Assembly (NCBI RefSeq): GCF_018139145.2
Contig: NC_059478.1
Coordinates: forward strand, 32,673,001 to 32,737,000
Source of the DNA: Gymnogyps californianus
Lineage: Eukaryota > Chordata > Aves > Accipitriformes > Cathartidae
Length of the DNA: 64,000 nt
Direction: 5' to 3'
Each line of letters starts with the position of its first letter. The first letter of the stretch is position 1. Below, piece after piece: positions 61,524 to 64,000 of the stretch. Below the pieces are notes generated by a model. That model was not told the origin of the DNA. It searched no databases and worked only from the letters and a program-made list of their open reading frames with translations. The position numbers and the translations under genes were made by a program.

Positions 61524-64000
61524 GTAAGCTACAATCCTGCAGCTTTTCTCTCCTTCCCAGAGCCTCTCTCTTCCCACTCTGGACTGATAGTGAATAACTC
61601 CATTTGCGAAAACAAATCTCTCATTGCAAACACAGTAATTACAATTAAATAACATTTAAGGAATGTTAAAAGGACAGGAGACTTCAAAGATTGAAACATT
61701 AGAAAGCTGAAATTAAGGTTGCACAACTTCTGTGTATGCATTATGCTACATTTACTTGACTGCGTGGTTTTTTATTCACATATAAGATAGATGGTACAGA
61801 CATACTTCTGTTTTTCCTCACAGTTCAATGTGTGGTCCCAGGCCTTGTTTACCGCCCAAAGTTATTAATTTCCTCTTCAGCTCTTTTACAGCACTTTTTA
61901 CAGTAACATTTATATGTGACAAACAAGATTTAATTTATTTTTGTTATATCACCATAAGGTGAAGGGAAATGAGGTACAGAAAGAAAAAAAGAAAAGCACC
62001 CTAATGTAAGATTATAATTATTTTAGAATACTTACCATTACATCTTTATATTAATACACTAATTTGGGCTTAACTACAGAAAACAGGTTCTTGTGACCAT
62101 TATTTTCTTAAAATGCAGCAAGGTAAAAATCTGGAGCAATTGGATCACCTGAGTGACATTAGTCAGTTATTGAAGTCAGTCATTTTGCTCCTTGGAATCC
62201 ACTGAATTCACAGTAATAATATGTACAAAAGAGAATTTTAGATTCTGGCTACTTTCTATTTTCAGTGTATCTAAAAAAAATCCATCTTTTCAATGTACTT
62301 ATAGTTGATGCTGCTTTTTTACTGATACTTGAGTTTATAATAATGTTTTACGGAAATACCAAAGTTAAACTTTACATGTGCCTAGCATGGCCCTCTTTTG
62401 TCCTCAGCTTCAGCTCATTCAGCACTTCAATGTATCTAACCCTTGAGTATCAATTTGGGCCCCCTGAAAATGAGGTACATATAAGTGACCATATATCATT
62501 GACTATGTGATTTGCCTATCACCACAGATGACTTTAGTAATGGCACTTAGAGAATCCAGATCTCAATCTTAAGTGGATTTAACTTTCCTGTCACTTCCAG
62601 GAATCTCTACCTCATTTATTACCTCCAGTTTCTCAACATGTGGAGATCTGGAAGAGTCTACTTCACTGTACAACCCTATTCATCCCAAAGTAGGTCAGAA
62701 CTATGCAAGGAATAAGGCAAGAGACTTGTAGAAAAAAGTAGCACACGATTATGTTATTAAAGATATAATGCATATGAACAGAGAGAGTTCAATTTCAACT
62801 GGAGGAGTAACACTGATTCTGTAATCTCTTTTCCCATGAGTCCTTGGCATTAAAATATGTATCATTTTAGTATAGTTCCTGCCTGTCATCTTTCTGAAAG
62901 GCTCATAAATAAAATGGAAAACAGATCTTGCATCACACTGACATTCCTGTGGGTCACTCCTGAGGCCGGGGCCTTTTGTACCACAGCATAGACCTCTCTA
63001 TCTGAGCTAGCGGAGCAGTTAACCGCAGTGGCAGCTTTTACACATGCCTTCCCCATTGGCTTCTAATTGCAGTTTGCTCCGCTTACATCCTTTCCATAGC
63101 CAGCCTTTTTCTTCTTTCCTTCCAACCTAGTGGTGCTCCCTCCTGTATTTGGTCCCAGATCCTGCTTCAGTCTGCCTCCTCTCTCTACCAGAACTCAGTC
63201 TTTTTTGGTCCTCGGCTCCAGTTCTCATCTCTTTATTCAGTCTCCCCACACCTCGAATCTCAGTTTTATTCTTTCACCCACCAGTCTGCAGCTCCAGGCT
63301 ATGACTCCTTCAGGCTCTTTGCCCCAGTTACTTTACATGAGACAGGCTCATGTATTTTTCTGTACTTCGAGCCCAGGCAGGACAGGAGGCCTTTCTCAAA
63401 AGGGAAAGTTGTTAGGCAATAGGAATGAATGAATGAGCATTCCTAACTCTCTATTTCACTTTCATTTAATCCTTTTTATTAAAAGGCACAGAAAGATTTA
63501 CCCTTGAAATACCTTCTTCTGATTGTCTGCATCACCCTCAGTACAAACAGCTCCAGTCTTTTTTTCCTTGCTAACTTGTCAGACCAGTTTTTTTCTAACC
63601 TGTGAGTGCCTCTGAGTTAGGGTTTGTTCAGTGAGAGACAAGAAACAAGATCTATAAAAGGCTGCTGAACCCTTCTCTCTACCCAGTACTGAAAGTTAGG
63701 CTTGTCCTCTCAGGTATGTGTTCGAAAATTAATCAGATGAATTTCAAAAATGGATTAGTGTAAATGTAGTGATGGAGGATAGAGGCACATAAACAAAACA
63801 TTCCAGCATATATTTGAGCGTGAAGCTGGTGGACATGTGCTGCTCAGCAGTAGTTGCTTGTGTGCTTGTTATTACTCCATTGTAAATGAAATATAACATA
63901 GCCCTGTGTGAAATAAACTATTTCACATTTACCTCTACAGACTCGCTTGCATACTGGTGGTAATTATAGTTGATATGCTGTACATTCACACTCAAGCTTA
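61524..64000. other. Unique non-coding sequence
   Basis: No gene or clear repeat to the end of the window. Open frames reach 100 codons (63.13-63.43 kb, plus), rich in serine and leucine and without a domain. Confidence 0.65.

Noticed and set aside
62100..62200. Possible further palindromic repeat with gaagtcagtcattttgctcc
   Set aside because: Only a core-like word is present, and neither end could be matched.

Overview
The window looks like a stretch of vertebrate nuclear DNA, most likely from an archosaur and probably a bird. The grounds are the kinds of repeat relic present: truncated CR1 LINE 3' ends, short palindromic elements and MIR-like interspersed repeats that I know from turtles, crocodilians and birds, and LTR-type sequence. 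All of these are strongly diverged and sparse, which fits a bird genome better than a crocodilian or turtle one. This is judged by eye; no database search was run.

I see no intact protein-coding gene, tRNA gene, CRISPR array or bacterial feature. The longest open frames are below 200 codons and almost all look like chance frames in AT-rich non-coding DNA. The window is best read as a gene desert or the inside of a very long intron.

Layout: 1-8.9 kb is unique sequence with one MIR-like relic near 6.4 kb. 8.9-10.1 kb holds a compound LTR-like segment with U3-type internal repeats and two possible LTR 3' ends. 10.1-21 kb is mostly unique, with A/T tracts and a possible retroposed mRNA tail (13.6-13.8 kb), two palindromic repeats (15.1 and 18.6 kb), a CR1 end (16.7 kb) and an antisense 5S rRNA-derived relic with an A tract (20.3-20.4 kb). 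21-32.8 kb has a G/C hairpin, two segments resembling conserved enhancers (22.4-23.0 and 25.2-25.6 kb), two CR1 fragments pointing at each other (28.1-28.5 kb) and MIR-like relics. 32.8-41 kb has a 19-bp minisatellite (37.7 kb) and a minus-strand CCAAT/TATA promoter-like array (40.2 kb).

41.6-44.0 kb carries the best candidate for coding ancestry: a frameshifted minus-strand open stretch and, farther upstream on that strand, an exon-like segment bounded by splice-like signals. 44-64 kb is mainly unique sequence with further MIR-like relics, a second small minus-strand coding-like relic (58 kb), two small CpG-rich patches (49.6 and 60.7 kb) and an exon-like segment at 61.4-61.5 kb.

Nothing here forms an operon or pathway. 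If the region has a function, it is more likely regulatory or as a non-coding transcript than as a protein-coding locus.
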